NCBI RefSeq assembly: GCF_002093625.1
Contig: NZ_MRWD01000002.1
Coordinates: 1-64,000 of the forward strand
Source of the DNA: Rouxiella silvae
Lineage (GTDB): Bacteria; Pseudomonadota; Gammaproteobacteria; Enterobacterales; Enterobacteriaceae
DNA: 64,000 nt
Direction: 5' to 3'
Positions within the stretch are counted from its first letter, which is position 1; the number at the start of each line of letters is the position of its first letter. The notes below the pieces were generated by a model that saw only the letters and a list, made by a program, of their open reading frames with translations, had not been told where the DNA came from and searched no databases. A program made the position numbers and the translations under genes. Below, piece by piece: positions 38,015-46,898 of this stretch.

Positions 38015-38030
38015 CGGCGTACGTCGTTAA
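38011..38030. repeat. Palindrome across the lysP stop codon
   Basis: TTAACGGCGTACGTCGTTAA is a 20-base palindrome with one mismatched pair that includes the lysP TAA. It could form a short hairpin together with the larger stem that follows. Confidence 0.6.
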
Positions 38031-38031
38031 T

Positions 38032-38063
38032 CCCCTCCCGCACTGAAAAAAGTGGGGGAGGGG
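38032..38063 (+). terminator. Strong hairpin downstream of lysP
   Basis: CCCCTCCCGCACT pairs with AGTGGGGGAGGGG (12 of 13 positions) around a GAAAAA loop. It has no T-run, so it is either a factor-dependent terminator or a 3'-end stabilising structure for lysP mRNA. Confidence 0.55.
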
Positions 38064-38146
38064 CCAAGTAATGCTTTGTTACTGCTTCACCGCCACTTTT
38101 ACCGTTTTTCGGTAAGTCATAAAGCCCTCGAGCCTTATACTGGATT

Positions 38147-38159
38147 GATAATACTTATC
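38147..38159. promoter_or_regulatory. Fur box upstream of the iron transporter genes
   Basis: GATAATACTTATC, within ATTGATAATACTTATCGTT, is a strong match to the GATAATGATAATCATTATC Fur consensus. It lies about 80 bases before the permease start and implies iron-repressed transcription of the two-gene operon. Confidence 0.7.
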
Positions 38160-38237
38160 GTTTATATTACTGTTACCTATCATCAGTAATGTATCCAGGC
38201 CTTTAACCGCGCCGTGCCAAGCGAGAAACAAGTTTAC

Positions 38238-39335
38238 ATGAGTGCTTCAACCGATCCCCTCCTTAATACTGTCAGCCATAAAGACGAAACGGGCATTGAT
38301 GGCAGTGTCATGGGTCGCTATAACGCGATTCTTCGCCGTCGTCTCTCATTGATGTTGGTGCTGGTGTTGGCTATTTTTGCCTCGCTGGTGCTCGATTTTG
38401 TATTGGGGCCTGCGGGGTTATCGCTCGACACGCTATGGCAAACCATTTTCCACGCTCAGGCGGCGGACGCCGGTACGCGAGTTATTGTTTGGGATATTCG
38501 CATGCCGTATGCCCTGATGGCGGTAGCGGTTGGCATGTCTTTGGGCCTGGCAGGCGCAGAGATGCAAACTATCCTTAACAACCCGTTGGCGAGCCCGTTC
38601 ACCCTGGGCGTATCTTCGGCTGCCGCATTTGGTGCCGCGCTGGCTATCGTGTTGAATATTGGTATTCCAGGCATTCCCGATCAGTGGTTTATCTCGGCCA
38701 ACGCCTTTATTTTTGCCCTGCTTGCCGCACTGATGCTGGACGGCGTGACCCGCTGGACGCAGGTTGCCAGCTCCGGCGTGGTGCTGTTTGGTATTGCCCT
38801 GGTGTTTACCTTTAACGCACTGGTTTCGCTGATGCAGTTTATTGCCTCGGAAGATACCCTGCAGGGCTTGGTGTTTTGGACCATGGGCAGTCTGGCGCGC
38901 GCCACTTGGATAAAACTTGCCGTCATGGCGGGCGCATTCTTGCTGCTGTTGCCGATTTCTATGAAAAGTGCCTGGAAACTTACTGCGCTGCGCCTCGGTG
39001 AAGACCGCGCGGTCAGTTTTGGCATCGACGTGCGTCGTCTGCGCCTTGGCACTCTGCTGCGCATCAGCATTCTTTCTGCTCTGGCCGTGGCGTTTGTCGG
39101 GCCGATCGGCTTTATCGGGCTGGTGGCGCCGCACATCGCGCGCATGATGTTTGGCGAAGATCACCGTTTCTATCTTCCGGCCAGTGCGCTGATTGGCGCG
39201 TTGGTGCTTTCTCTCGCCTCGGTTGCTTCAAAAAATCTGGTACCTGGCGTTATCATCCCAGTCGGAATTGTGACCTCGCTGGTGGGTGTACCGTTCTTCC
39301 TGAGCATTATTTTGCGTCACAGGGGAACCGTATGA
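38238..39335 (+). CDS. Ferric-siderophore ABC transporter permease (FecCD family)
   Basis: About 365-residue inner-membrane permease of the FecCD/BtuC family with nine or ten helices. Family signatures: RMPYALMAVAVGMSLGLAGAEMQ near residue 92, NNPLASPFTLGVSSAAAFG, and GFIGLVAPHIARMMFGEDHR near the C-terminus. With the overlapping ATPase it should import a ferric siderophore or haem-type compound. No substrate-binding protein or TonB-dependent receptor gene is adjacent. The start is uncertain: the ATG at 38238 has a poor ribosome binding site and a GTG at 38214 is an alternative. Confidence 0.85.
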   Translation: MSASTDPLLNTVSHKDETGIDGSVMGRYNAILRRRLSLMLVLVLAIFASLVLDFVLGPAGLSLDTLWQTIFHAQAADAGTRVIVWDIRMPYALMAVAVGMSLGLAGAEMQTILNNPLASPFTLGVSSAAAFGAALAIVLNIGIPGIPDQWFISANAFIFALLAALMLDGVTRWTQVASSGVVLFGIALVFTFNALVSLMQFIASEDTLQGLVFWTMGSLARATWIKLAVMAGAFLLLLPISMKSAWKLTALRLGEDRAVSFGIDVRRLRLGTLLRISILSALAVAFVGPIGFIGLVAPHIARMMFGEDHRFYLPASALIGALVLSLASVASKNLVPGVIIPVGIVTSLVGVPFFLSIILRHRGTV

Positions 39336-40177
39336 GCCTGAGTAACGATAACGTGATTGATATGCCTCAGCGTCACGCGATTGACGCCGCACAGGGTCTG
39401 CAAATTCGCAATTTCACCGCGGGTTACCCTAAGCGCGCGGTGATCCGCGAATTAAACGTGCCCAAGCTTCCACGCGGTGAAATTACCGTACTGCTTGGCC
39501 CCAACGGCAGCGGAAAATCCACGCTGCTGCGTGCGCTGGCGGGATTAAACCGCGCACAGGGAGAGATGATCCTCGACGGGCATGACTTGATGCAAATGCC
39601 GTTTTCCAAGCGCGCCGAGCAAGTCGTTTATCTGCCTCAGTCGCTGCCCGCAGGCGTGCATCTGCACGTGCTGGAGTCAATTATTGTCGCGCAGCGCGCC
39701 TCGGGAGGGCGTTCTCACCAATCGCAGACCACCGCGCAGGTGATGGACTTACTCAAACTACTGGGCATTGAGCATCTGGCATTGAGCTACCTTGACCAGC
39801 TTTCTGGCGGCCAGAAGCAGCTGGTGGGCTTGGCGCAGTCGCTGATTCGTCAGCCTTCGTTACTGCTGCTCGACGAGCCGCTGAGCGCGCTGGACCTCAA
39901 TTATCAGTTCCACGTGATGGATCTGGTGCGCCGTGAAACGCGCAAAAGAAATATCATTACCGTGGTGGTGGTGCATGACATCAATATCGCGCTGCGTCAC
40001 GGCGACAATGTGCTGATGCTTAAAGACGGGCAGTTGATTGCCGACGGTCAGCCAGAAGCGGTGATTACCGCCCAGAGTTTGGCAAAAGTGTATGGTGTTA
40101 GAGGGCGAATTGAACGCTGCTCGCAGGGAACCCCGCAAATCTTGATTGACGGCCTGGTAGACACGCCAAGCCTGTAA
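39332..40177 (+). CDS. Ferric-siderophore ABC transporter ATP-binding protein (FepC/FecE type)
   Basis: 281-residue ATPase. Walker A GPNGSGKST near residue 55, Q-loop in VVYLPQSLPA, signature LSGGQKQLV and Walker B LLLLDEPLSALD are intact; the H-loop is VVVHDIN. It overlaps the permease by four bases (ATGA), so the two are coupled. About 30 extra N-terminal residues precede the NBD. The operon ends at the terminator at 40183. Confidence 0.9.
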   Translation: MSLSNDNVIDMPQRHAIDAAQGLQIRNFTAGYPKRAVIRELNVPKLPRGEITVLLGPNGSGKSTLLRALAGLNRAQGEMILDGHDLMQMPFSKRAEQVVYLPQSLPAGVHLHVLESIIVAQRASGGRSHQSQTTAQVMDLLKLLGIEHLALSYLDQLSGGQKQLVGLAQSLIRQPSLLLLDEPLSALDLNYQFHVMDLVRRETRKRNIITVVVVHDINIALRHGDNVLMLKDGQLIADGQPEAVITAQSLAKVYGVRGRIERCSQGTPQILIDGLVDTPSL

Positions 40178-40182
40178 CTTTC

Positions 40183-40216
40183 ACGCCGCCTCTCACCATG
40201 AGGGACGGCGTTTCTT
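40183..40216. terminator. Bidirectional terminator between convergent ABC operons
   Basis: ACGCCGCCTC-TCACCAT-GAGGGACGGCGT, followed by TTCTTTG on the plus side. It separates the plus-strand iron operon from the minus-strand sugar permease gene ending at 40220. Confidence 0.7.
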
Positions 40217-40219
40217 TGT

Positions 40220-41215
40220 CTATCTTTTCTGAATGTAGGTCAGCGCGAGCGCAACCGCCAGCACCAGCCCTTTAATAATATCCATCGCGTAATAAGGCAC
40301 TGACAGCATCACTAAGCCATTCTGCAACACGCCGAGAATAACCGCTCCAAGCAGCGTACCCAGCGCATTGGGTTTACCTGAGCCCGCCAGTGAAAAACCA
40401 ATATAAGCCGCCGCTACCGCGTCCATTAGGTAACCGCCACCGGCATTGACCTGCGAGGAGCCAATGCGCGAAGCCAGTAAAATGCCACCGGCGCCCGCCA
40501 GCACGGATGACATCAGATAGGCAATCACCCGATAGCGCGCGGTACGAATACCCGCTAGTCGCGCGGCCAGTGGATTACCGCCAATGGCGTACATGCGTCG
40601 ACCGTGTTTGGTCAGCGACATAAACAGCTGCACTGCCACCGTCACGACCAGCATAACAATCACAATAACTGGGACTTGACCCAACAGGCTGAATACCGCA
40701 GGAACGCTCCCCTCCGCCATGTCACCGCTCGGCAAGAGCATATTTTCGGTAATCGAGCCGCCATAGCTGTAGGTCATCGCCGCACCCTGAATAACAAACA
40801 GGCTGGCGAGCGTGGCCAACATGTCTGGAATTTTAAGGATAACAATCAGAAAGGCGTTAAAAAGACCCACCAACAGACATAGCGTCAAGGTAATAGCGAT
40901 CGCTTCGACGGTGCCGAAACCGTGCCAGACGAACATTGAAATCACCAGCGCATTGGCCAATGATGCGGTGGATCCAACCGATAAATCAAACCCGCCAACC
41001 GACAGTGAAAGTGAGACGCCAATGGCAATCACCGTGACGATCGCAATTGATCGCATGATGTTGATGATGTTCGACATTTCCAGGAAATTATCGGAAGCAA
41101 TCCCAAACAGCGCAATCAGCGCCACGACAGTGAGCAACATCCCCCATTTATAGAGAAATTCGAAAACATGATGACGCCAGGGTTGGGGGGCGTTCAGGGG
41201 TAAGTCTTTGCTCAC
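40220..41215 (-). CDS. Sugar-type ABC transporter permease (RbsC-like)
   Basis: 331-residue inner-membrane permease of the BPD_transp_2 family. The signature GGFDLSVGSTASLANA near residue 75, AIGGNPLAARLAGI near 215 and NAGGGYLMDAVAAAYIG near 255 are conserved. It starts with GTG and overlaps the ATPase stop (GTGA). A binding protein gene, normally part of such operons, is not found within this unit, and the permease is the last gene before a terminator. The substrate cannot be inferred. Confidence 0.87.
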   Translation of the reverse strand: MSKDLPLNAPQPWRHHVFEFLYKWGMLLTVVALIALFGIASDNFLEMSNIINIMRSIAIVTVIAIGVSLSLSVGGFDLSVGSTASLANALVISMFVWHGFGTVEAIAITLTLCLLVGLFNAFLIVILKIPDMLATLASLFVIQGAAMTYSYGGSITENMLLPSGDMAEGSVPAVFSLLGQVPVIVIVMLVVTVAVQLFMSLTKHGRRMYAIGGNPLAARLAGIRTARYRVIAYLMSSVLAGAGGILLASRIGSSQVNAGGGYLMDAVAAAYIGFSLAGSGKPNALGTLLGAVILGVLQNGLVMLSVPYYAMDIIKGLVLAVALALTYIQKR

Positions 41216-42726
41216 GCGGGGGTTCCTCCGGTTGAATAATCTAAAAGGGTCTGTTCATCAATGTCGGCGGCATTCACCTCGGCGACAATGCGGCCATCCC
41301 AAAGCACCAAAATTCGGTCGCACAGTCCGACCAGCTCGGCGAACTCGCCCGAAGCATAAATAATGCCTTTTCCCTGTTGCGCCAGACCGTCTATCAGCCT
41401 GAATACGTCCTGTTTTGCTCTGATATCAACGCCTTTGGTTGGCTCATCGAAAATCAGCACCTGACTTTCGCTGCGCAACCACTTGCCAATGGCGACCTTC
41501 TGCTGATTGCCGCCGGAAAGGCGTGCCAGCTTCTGTAGCGGCCCAGACGCACGGATGCCCAGCCGATTAATGATCTCTTTCGCCCAGCTCAACGCCGCGC
41601 GGCGGTTAAAGATGCTTAAAGTAGAAAAACTGCTGTCGGCGACCACGCTGAGGTTCATGGGAATATCATCATCGATAAAAATCCCCTCTTTGCGTCGCTC
41701 CTCGGGCACCAGCGCCAACCCCTGTTCAACCGACAGATACGGCTCGCGTGGCTTCCAGGGTTTTCCATTAAGCTCACCGTGCTCGACCTGACTTGGCGAT
41801 GCACCAAACAGCGCCTTGCACAATTCTGTTTTACCCGCTCCCGCCAAACCAGCGATGCCGAGGATCTCGCCGCGATGCAGCGTCAGGCTGATATCACGCA
41901 GCTTGTCTTTGTCGTGCAGGCTTCGGATTTTTAACAGCGTTTCTGAGCTGTGAGGCGCACGACGCGGGGGATATATATCGTTAATTTGGTGACCAATCAT
42001 CTTCTCGATGATGTGTTCGTTGGTCAACCCCTGCATGCTGTCGTCGCTAACCAGACGCCCGTCGCGCAGCACTGTCATTCGGTCGCAAATATCGCGCAGT
42101 TCGTGAATGCGATGAGATATAAACACCACCGCCATGCCTTCATCGCGCAGGCGGCGAACGAGCGTAAACAGGCGTTCACTTTCGGCGTGGTCCAGCGGGG
42201 CAGTCGGTTCATCAAGTATCAGGAAGCGGCATTTATGCGACAGCGCACGGGCAAGCAAAATCAGCTGTTTCTCGGCCAGCGTGCAGTTTTCGATGCGTTG
42301 ACGCAGGTTAATTTTCAGCCCCAGCTGTTCAGTAAGTGTCTGTGCTTGCTGATAAATTTTTGACCACTTTAGCAAATGACCCGGTTCTGAAAGCGCATCG
42401 AGCATTATATTTTCGGCGACGTTCAGCGTGGGTATTAGGGCGACGTCAACTTCCTGCTGCACCAGATGAATACCGTGCTCGCGCGCGTGATGCGGCTGAC
42501 TGATGGTCACCGGTTGACCGTCAATGAGGATTTGCCCGCTGTAGTGGTTATAAGCCCCGGCAAGCACGGCCATCAGCGTTGATTTCCCCGCGCCGTTGGC
42601 ACCGACCAAAGCCTGCACAGCGCCACCTTCAAGAGTGAAATCCACCTGATGAAGCGCCGAAAAACCACCAAACGAGATTGAGATATTACGCATCTCTAAG
42701 CGTGAAGAAAGCGGTGGCGAACTCAC
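41212..42726 (-). CDS. Sugar-type ABC transporter ATP-binding protein (two domains)
   Basis: 504-residue double-domain ATPase of the RbsA/MglA group. The first domain has Walker A GANGAGKST and Walker B LILDEPTAPLD. The second has the variant Walker A GLAGAGKTE, signature LSGGNQQK and Walker B LIFDEPTKGVD. The reading starts with GTG at 42726; the ATG at 42693 (MRNISISFGGF) is a plausible alternative, since the ribosome binding site of the GTG is weak. Upstream 240 bases hold no binding-protein gene. Confidence 0.88.
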   Translation of the reverse strand: MSSPPLSSRLEMRNISISFGGFSALHQVDFTLEGGAVQALVGANGAGKSTLMAVLAGAYNHYSGQILIDGQPVTISQPHHAREHGIHLVQQEVDVALIPTLNVAENIMLDALSEPGHLLKWSKIYQQAQTLTEQLGLKINLRQRIENCTLAEKQLILLARALSHKCRFLILDEPTAPLDHAESERLFTLVRRLRDEGMAVVFISHRIHELRDICDRMTVLRDGRLVSDDSMQGLTNEHIIEKMIGHQINDIYPPRRAPHSSETLLKIRSLHDKDKLRDISLTLHRGEILGIAGLAGAGKTELCKALFGASPSQVEHGELNGKPWKPREPYLSVEQGLALVPEERRKEGIFIDDDIPMNLSVVADSSFSTLSIFNRRAALSWAKEIINRLGIRASGPLQKLARLSGGNQQKVAIGKWLRSESQVLIFDEPTKGVDIRAKQDVFRLIDGLAQQGKGIIYASGEFAELVGLCDRILVLWDGRIVAEVNAADIDEQTLLDYSTGGTPA

Positions 42727-42967
42727 GGTGCGAAGGCCTTTAGGTTAAAAAGTAAATAATTTGGTGAGGAAACCATGACTGAAAAAATTAAGCAGAAATT
42801 TGTATCATAGGCAGGGATTTAAGCAACAAACTTAGCGGCATATGGTGGAATAAAAAGTCATAAGGGCTGAGCTGACGTTTGCTTTGGTGTTATCCCCGCA
42901 CCCATTTTTGAGAAGGGTTAGGGTGGGGGAGGTTATAAGCGGGGGCTAGCCTTAGTCAGGCAAAAAC

Positions 42968-43636
42968 TCAAAGACCGCGTGCGCGACGCAGAGACGGCAG
43001 CATATCTTCAGGCTCAGGGCGGCGGGTGTAGTCAGGATTTACCTCCGCATAAAGGATGACGCCGTCCTGGCCTATCACATAGCGTGACGGCATGGGCAGT
43101 GTCCAGCTCGCATCGCCGTTGACGGTGGGTAAATCGTTGTTAAACCCCTTGTACACGTCAATCAGATAATCTGGCATGGCGAATCGCAGTCCGAAAGCTT
43201 CGGCGACGGCGTTGTGTGGGTCGGAAAGTATTGGGAAGCTAAGGTTATTCTGACGAACAGATTTGCGGCTGTTAGGTGCAGTCTGCGGAGAAATAGCCAC
43301 CAGGTTGGCCCCCAGAGCCTCAAATTCAGGCAATGTTTCCTGTAACGCCTGAAGCTCCATGTTGCAGTATGGGCACCACACGCCACGATAAAAACTCAGC
43401 ACCAGCGGCCCTTTTAACAGCAGCTCGGCACTTGATACCGGGATACCCTGTGGGTCATTAAGCGTGAAAAGTGGCGCTTTATCCCCCGCTTTGAGTGCGC
43501 GCTCGGCCTGGCCGGAGGCGATAAGCTCGGCGGTAGCGCGGTGCATGGTTTCTACCACTGAATGAGGTCGATTATAGGGTGGTTTGCCGGCTTCAAAATC
43601 TGCCTTGAAAGCGTCGAGTTTGGCTTGAAGTGTCAT
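42968..43636 (-). CDS. Peroxiredoxin-like AhpC/TSA family protein with CPYC motif
   Basis: 222-residue thioredoxin-fold protein. The motif GVWCPYCNMEL near residue 86 has two Cys as in thioredoxin-like oxidoreductases, within an AhpC/TSA domain (about 45-200: PLFTLNDPQG, LVAISPQTAPNS, FPILSDPHNAVAEAFG). It probably reduces peroxides or disulfides in the cytoplasm. AGGAG precedes the ATG at 43636; the GTG directly before it is less well spaced. It is divergent from a LysR regulator that probably controls it. Confidence 0.82.
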   Translation of the reverse strand: MTLQAKLDAFKADFEAGKPPYNRPHSVVETMHRATAELIASGQAERALKAGDKAPLFTLNDPQGIPVSSAELLLKGPLVLSFYRGVWCPYCNMELQALQETLPEFEALGANLVAISPQTAPNSRKSVRQNNLSFPILSDPHNAVAEAFGLRFAMPDYLIDVYKGFNNDLPTVNGDASWTLPMPSRYVIGQDGVILYAEVNPDYTRRPEPEDMLPSLRRARGL

Positions 43637-43784
43637 CACTGTCTCCTGAGATTAAAAGCATTACCAAGAATGAACTTCACGTGTACCCGAAGCGGGTGCC
43701 CGTTGGTGATAGCAATATTGGATGGCGCACGTTGGGAAGGGTAGATATGCTAAAGAGATAACGGCTATTCTCATCAGGAATAAC

Positions 43785-44672
43785 ATGGACCGATTTCAGG
43801 CAATGGCGACCTTTGTTAGGGTCGTGGAGACGGGATCTTTTTCTGCCGCGGCCCGGCAGCTCGAAGTTGGCCAACCGGCTGTTTCCAAAACGATCGCCCA
43901 ACTTGAAGCGCGTTTGCAAACCAGTCTACTGACGCGGTCCACCCACGGCCTTACGGTGACAGAAGCAGGGCTGCGTTTTTACGAGCGGGCACGAACCGCC
44001 CTTGAAGAAGCTGACGAAGCCGAGTTGGCCGCCAGAGGAGCGGGACGCGGGTTATCAGGCAGACTGCGGGTTTCTGCGGCAACGACTTTTGCACGGCTGC
44101 ATGTTATGCCCCATCTACCTCGTTTTCTTAGCGAACACCCAGAGCTGGATATCGACGTTATTCTCGACGATCGCGTCATTGACTTGATTGCCGAAGGCGT
44201 GGATGTGTCATTACGAATGGGACCCTTACCCGACTCCACGGCGGTTGCCCGCAGGCTGGCAACGTCCCCGCGCTCGGTAATCGCGACCTCGGCCTATCTG
44301 GAGAAAGCCGGGGAACCTCGAAATCCGGCTGAATTGGCGGAGCACGAAACCGTTATCTATCACCCAGGACCGAGTCAGTGGTCATTCACTCAGCATGGGA
44401 AGGTCACATCGACGGCCGTTCAAGGGAGAGTGCGGGTCAGTGCTGCGGAAGGACTGCGTACTGCCGTATTGGCCAGCATGGGACTGTGCATCGCCTCGGA
44501 CTGGATGTTTGCCGATGAACTCAAAAGCGGAGCGGTCAGAAAAGTGCTGACCGCCTGGGCGTTGCCGAGCGTCGATCTTTGGGCCGTATTCCCCAACGGC
44601 CGCATGGCCAGCGCCAAAGCGCGTCAGTTCGCTGCTTTTGTCGAATCGATCGTTACCTCCTCTGACGATTAA
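43785..44672 (+). CDS. LysR-family transcriptional regulator
   Basis: 295-residue LysR protein: winged helix at about 1-60 (MDRFQAMATFVRVVETGSFSAA), then a substrate-binding domain (GRLRVSAATTFARLH, GVDVSLRMGPLPDS). AGGAA precedes the ATG at 43785; the upstream extension of the frame is not conserved. It belongs to the large group of LysR proteins divergent from redox or efflux genes, and here it faces the peroxiredoxin-like gene. Confidence 0.85.
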   Translation: MDRFQAMATFVRVVETGSFSAAARQLEVGQPAVSKTIAQLEARLQTSLLTRSTHGLTVTEAGLRFYERARTALEEADEAELAARGAGRGLSGRLRVSAATTFARLHVMPHLPRFLSEHPELDIDVILDDRVIDLIAEGVDVSLRMGPLPDSTAVARRLATSPRSVIATSAYLEKAGEPRNPAELAEHETVIYHPGPSQWSFTQHGKVTSTAVQGRVRVSAAEGLRTAVLASMGLCIASDWMFADELKSGAVRKVLTAWALPSVDLWAVFPNGRMASAKARQFAAFVESIVTSSDD

Positions 44673-44685
44673 ATTCGCCCGAAAT

Positions 44686-44714
44686 TTGCACAATTCATGC
44701 CCATAGGGTAATAA
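44686..44714 (+). promoter_or_regulatory. Promoter of the Xre-RES toxin-antitoxin operon
   Basis: TTGCAC and TAATAA with a 17-base spacer, 25 bases before the antitoxin start. Good -35/-10 spacing; the sequence identity of the boxes is moderate. Confidence 0.5.
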
Positions 44715-44739
44715 TGAAACAACCAAATGGGAGAACTCA

Positions 44740-45183
44740 ATGAAAACGTACACGCCGCCAATGTCAGGTAAAGAGGTAGACAGCATTTGGAAAAATGTGG
44801 GCCTCAGTGTGAGCGATGGCGCACTGCTGGTGAGCAAAATTGACGAAGGGCTTGAAGGCGCGGTAGCCACCCGCATCGTTAAGTGGGCCGCCATTTCGCA
44901 GGCAGAACTGCGCCGTATGACAGGCATTCCCAGCACCACGTTCAGCCGTAACATCAAAACACGTTTTAGTCCGGACCAAAGTGAACGTTTGGTTCGTTTT
45001 ATTCGCGTAATGGACAAGGCCGTCGAGCTGTTTGATGGAGACAAGCTTGCCGCGCAAAAATGGTTGAATGAGCCGAGCCGGGCGCTGGCGTGGAAAACGC
45101 CTGCCGATTTACTGGCCTCCGAGGCGGGGGCCTATGAGGTGATGAAATTAATTACCCGCATAGAGCATGGCATTTATTCGTGA
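44740..45183 (+). CDS. Xre/MbcA/ParS-type antitoxin (DUF2384)
   Basis: 147-residue antitoxin. The N-terminal Xre-like helix-turn-helix (about 45-80: KWAAISQAELRRMTGIPSTTFSR) precedes the toxin-binding DUF2384 domain (LFDGDKLAAQKWLNEPSRAL, then ASEAGAYEVMKLITRIEHGI). This C-terminal block is typical of partners of RES toxins. GGGAGA precedes the ATG. It overlaps the toxin gene by four bases (GTGA), the usual arrangement. Confidence 0.9.
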   Translation: MKTYTPPMSGKEVDSIWKNVGLSVSDGALLVSKIDEGLEGAVATRIVKWAAISQAELRRMTGIPSTTFSRNIKTRFSPDQSERLVRFIRVMDKAVELFDGDKLAAQKWLNEPSRALAWKTPADLLASEAGAYEVMKLITRIEHGIYS

Positions 45184-45638
45184 TCCTCTACCGTTTAGCC
45201 AAAACGCGATATTCGTTAACGGCGTGGACGGGGCAGGGCGCAAAAGAGGTCGGCGGCAGGTGGAATAGCGTGGGCACCGCCATGGTTTACGCGTCCGAAA
45301 CGGCATCACTGACCATGCTTGAAACACTCGTCCACCTTCATGCTGCCAATTTGTTGGACTCCTTTACCCTGTTTGCAGTCGACGTTCCCGAAGATTTGAT
45401 TGAGAACATTGATCCTCAGTCGCTGCCAACGGGTTGGAATGCCTCTGAAGCTCCTGAAGCGTTAAGCCAAATGGGCGACCAATGGGTACGTTCGGGCAGC
45501 GCGGTTGCACTCTGTGTTCCGAGTGCAATATCGCCGGTGGAGAATAACTTTTTGCTGAACCCTCAACACCCTGATTATCAGGCCGTCGTGACTCGCGCGG
45601 TGACTATCGAATTCAAATTTGATGAGCGACTCAAGTAG
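45180..45638 (+). CDS. RES-domain toxin
   Basis: 152-residue toxin of type II Xre-RES modules; characterised members deplete NAD+ in the cell. Arg27 (GGRWNS), Tyr37 (MVYASE), Glu48 (MLETLVH) and the Ser115 region (VPSAISPVENN) match the invariant R-E-S positions. Start is GTG at 45180, overlapping the antitoxin stop. The reading frame is intact, so the module is probably active. Confidence 0.9.
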   Translation: MILYRLAKTRYSLTAWTGQGAKEVGGRWNSVGTAMVYASETASLTMLETLVHLHAANLLDSFTLFAVDVPEDLIENIDPQSLPTGWNASEAPEALSQMGDQWVRSGSAVALCVPSAISPVENNFLLNPQHPDYQAVVTRAVTIEFKFDERLK

Positions 45639-45664
45639 CCGATGGAGAGGTCATCGGGTGAGCG

Positions 45665-46486
45665 TCATCGATTATTTGCAGATTGTCGCGCACGGTACTG
45701 ACGACAGGCGTTAATAAATGACTCAAACAGCTGTTTTGACACCGGATCGGTCAGGCTGTGCCATTCGGGATGCCATTGTACGCCAAGGGCAAAAGGATGT
45801 GCGCGTACGCTAACGGCTTCGACTAAATTGTCCGGTGCGATCGCTTCCACGGTGAGGCTCGGCCCTAAACGCTTTGCCCCTTGGCCGTGCAGGGAATTGA
45901 CCTGAAAACGTGGATGTTCGGGCAATAGCTCAGAGAGTAATCCTCCCTGTTTAACATCAACCGGATGCACTAAATCATACTGATTATCATGCGGTAGCGC
46001 GATGTCTTCGCGGTGGTCCATAAAGCCCGGCTGTTCATGCACTTTACGATAAAGGCTCCCTCCGGTGGCAACCACTAATTCCTGCATACCTCGACAGGCG
46101 GCGAACAGCGGCATTCCCTGCGCCAATGTGGCTTTGATAAGGGCAATACTGAGTTTGTCGCGGCCCGGATCCGCCAATTGTTCTACGCCTTCCTCGCCAT
46201 AAAGATGAGGTTCGACATTACTTGGGCTGCCCGTCAGGAAAATACCGTCCAGCCGCGTCAGCACGCTTTCGATAGCACCTTCGCGCGAGGCCAGCTCATG
46301 CGGCAGGGCTATAGGCAACCCGTCTGCGTGAAATATTGCATCAAGGTATTTTTCATGCACGGTAAGCGCGGGATTTTCATCGATAATATTTTGGCACATC
46401 ACCACACCAATAAGCGGGCGATAGGGCGCGTTAGGCGCGTCGATATGGATTTTGGTTGATTCTGACGTGGAAGGAATAGTGTCCAT
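45665..46486 (-). CDS. puuD: Gamma-glutamyl-GABA hydrolase PuuD
   Basis: 273-residue class I glutamine-amidotransferase-like hydrolase that releases glutamate from gamma-glutamyl-GABA in putrescine catabolism. The nucleophile is in FAACRGMQE and the catalytic His/Glu in GVQWHPEWH; both are intact. The extra N-terminal region (about 25 residues) is longer than in E. coli. It is divergent from puuA, while puuB, puuC and the regulator puuR are not in this window. Confidence 0.88.
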   Translation of the reverse strand: MDTIPSTSESTKIHIDAPNAPYRPLIGVVMCQNIIDENPALTVHEKYLDAIFHADGLPIALPHELASREGAIESVLTRLDGIFLTGSPSNVEPHLYGEEGVEQLADPGRDKLSIALIKATLAQGMPLFAACRGMQELVVATGGSLYRKVHEQPGFMDHREDIALPHDNQYDLVHPVDVKQGGLLSELLPEHPRFQVNSLHGQGAKRLGPSLTVEAIAPDNLVEAVSVRAHPFALGVQWHPEWHSLTDPVSKQLFESFINACRQYRARQSANNR

Positions 46487-46898
46487 TTTACCGCCTCGAT
46501 GAGTAGATTAAAATGATTACAGCCCTCCCATTGTTCCGCATTCGTTCAATAAAAGTGACTTCGCCTGTTCAATATTTTAACAATCTAACAGCCCATTGCT
46601 GCGTTTTCAAACGAGTATGTAAACGAAATGTAACTGTGGTGCTGGCGGTGAAGTAAGACCTGATAGAATGTGCGGTTTTTATGGCTGTTTTTTAGGGGAG
46701 CAGCTCAATAATCGGTCACATAGTCTATATTTATACTGTTTTTACATTTTAAGATTGAGTTTAGATAAAATTTTTACCTTCCTTCGGGCACCTTTACTTA
46801 CGGGAATAAAGCAATTGAATAGCGCGAATTAACCTTGGCGAGCATCACCATGAGGGTGATGTGACTGACGCCAGTCAAATGCAAACGGCGGAAATCCT
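46487..46898. other. Divergent regulatory region puuD / puuA
   Basis: 412 bases without a gene. TGTTCAATATTTTAA at 46566-46580 agrees with 11 of the 15 positions of the published PuuR box as I remember it, and a second GTTCAAT lies 23 bases away; these are weak candidates for PuuR control. The rest is AT-rich leader of puuA. Confidence 0.4.
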
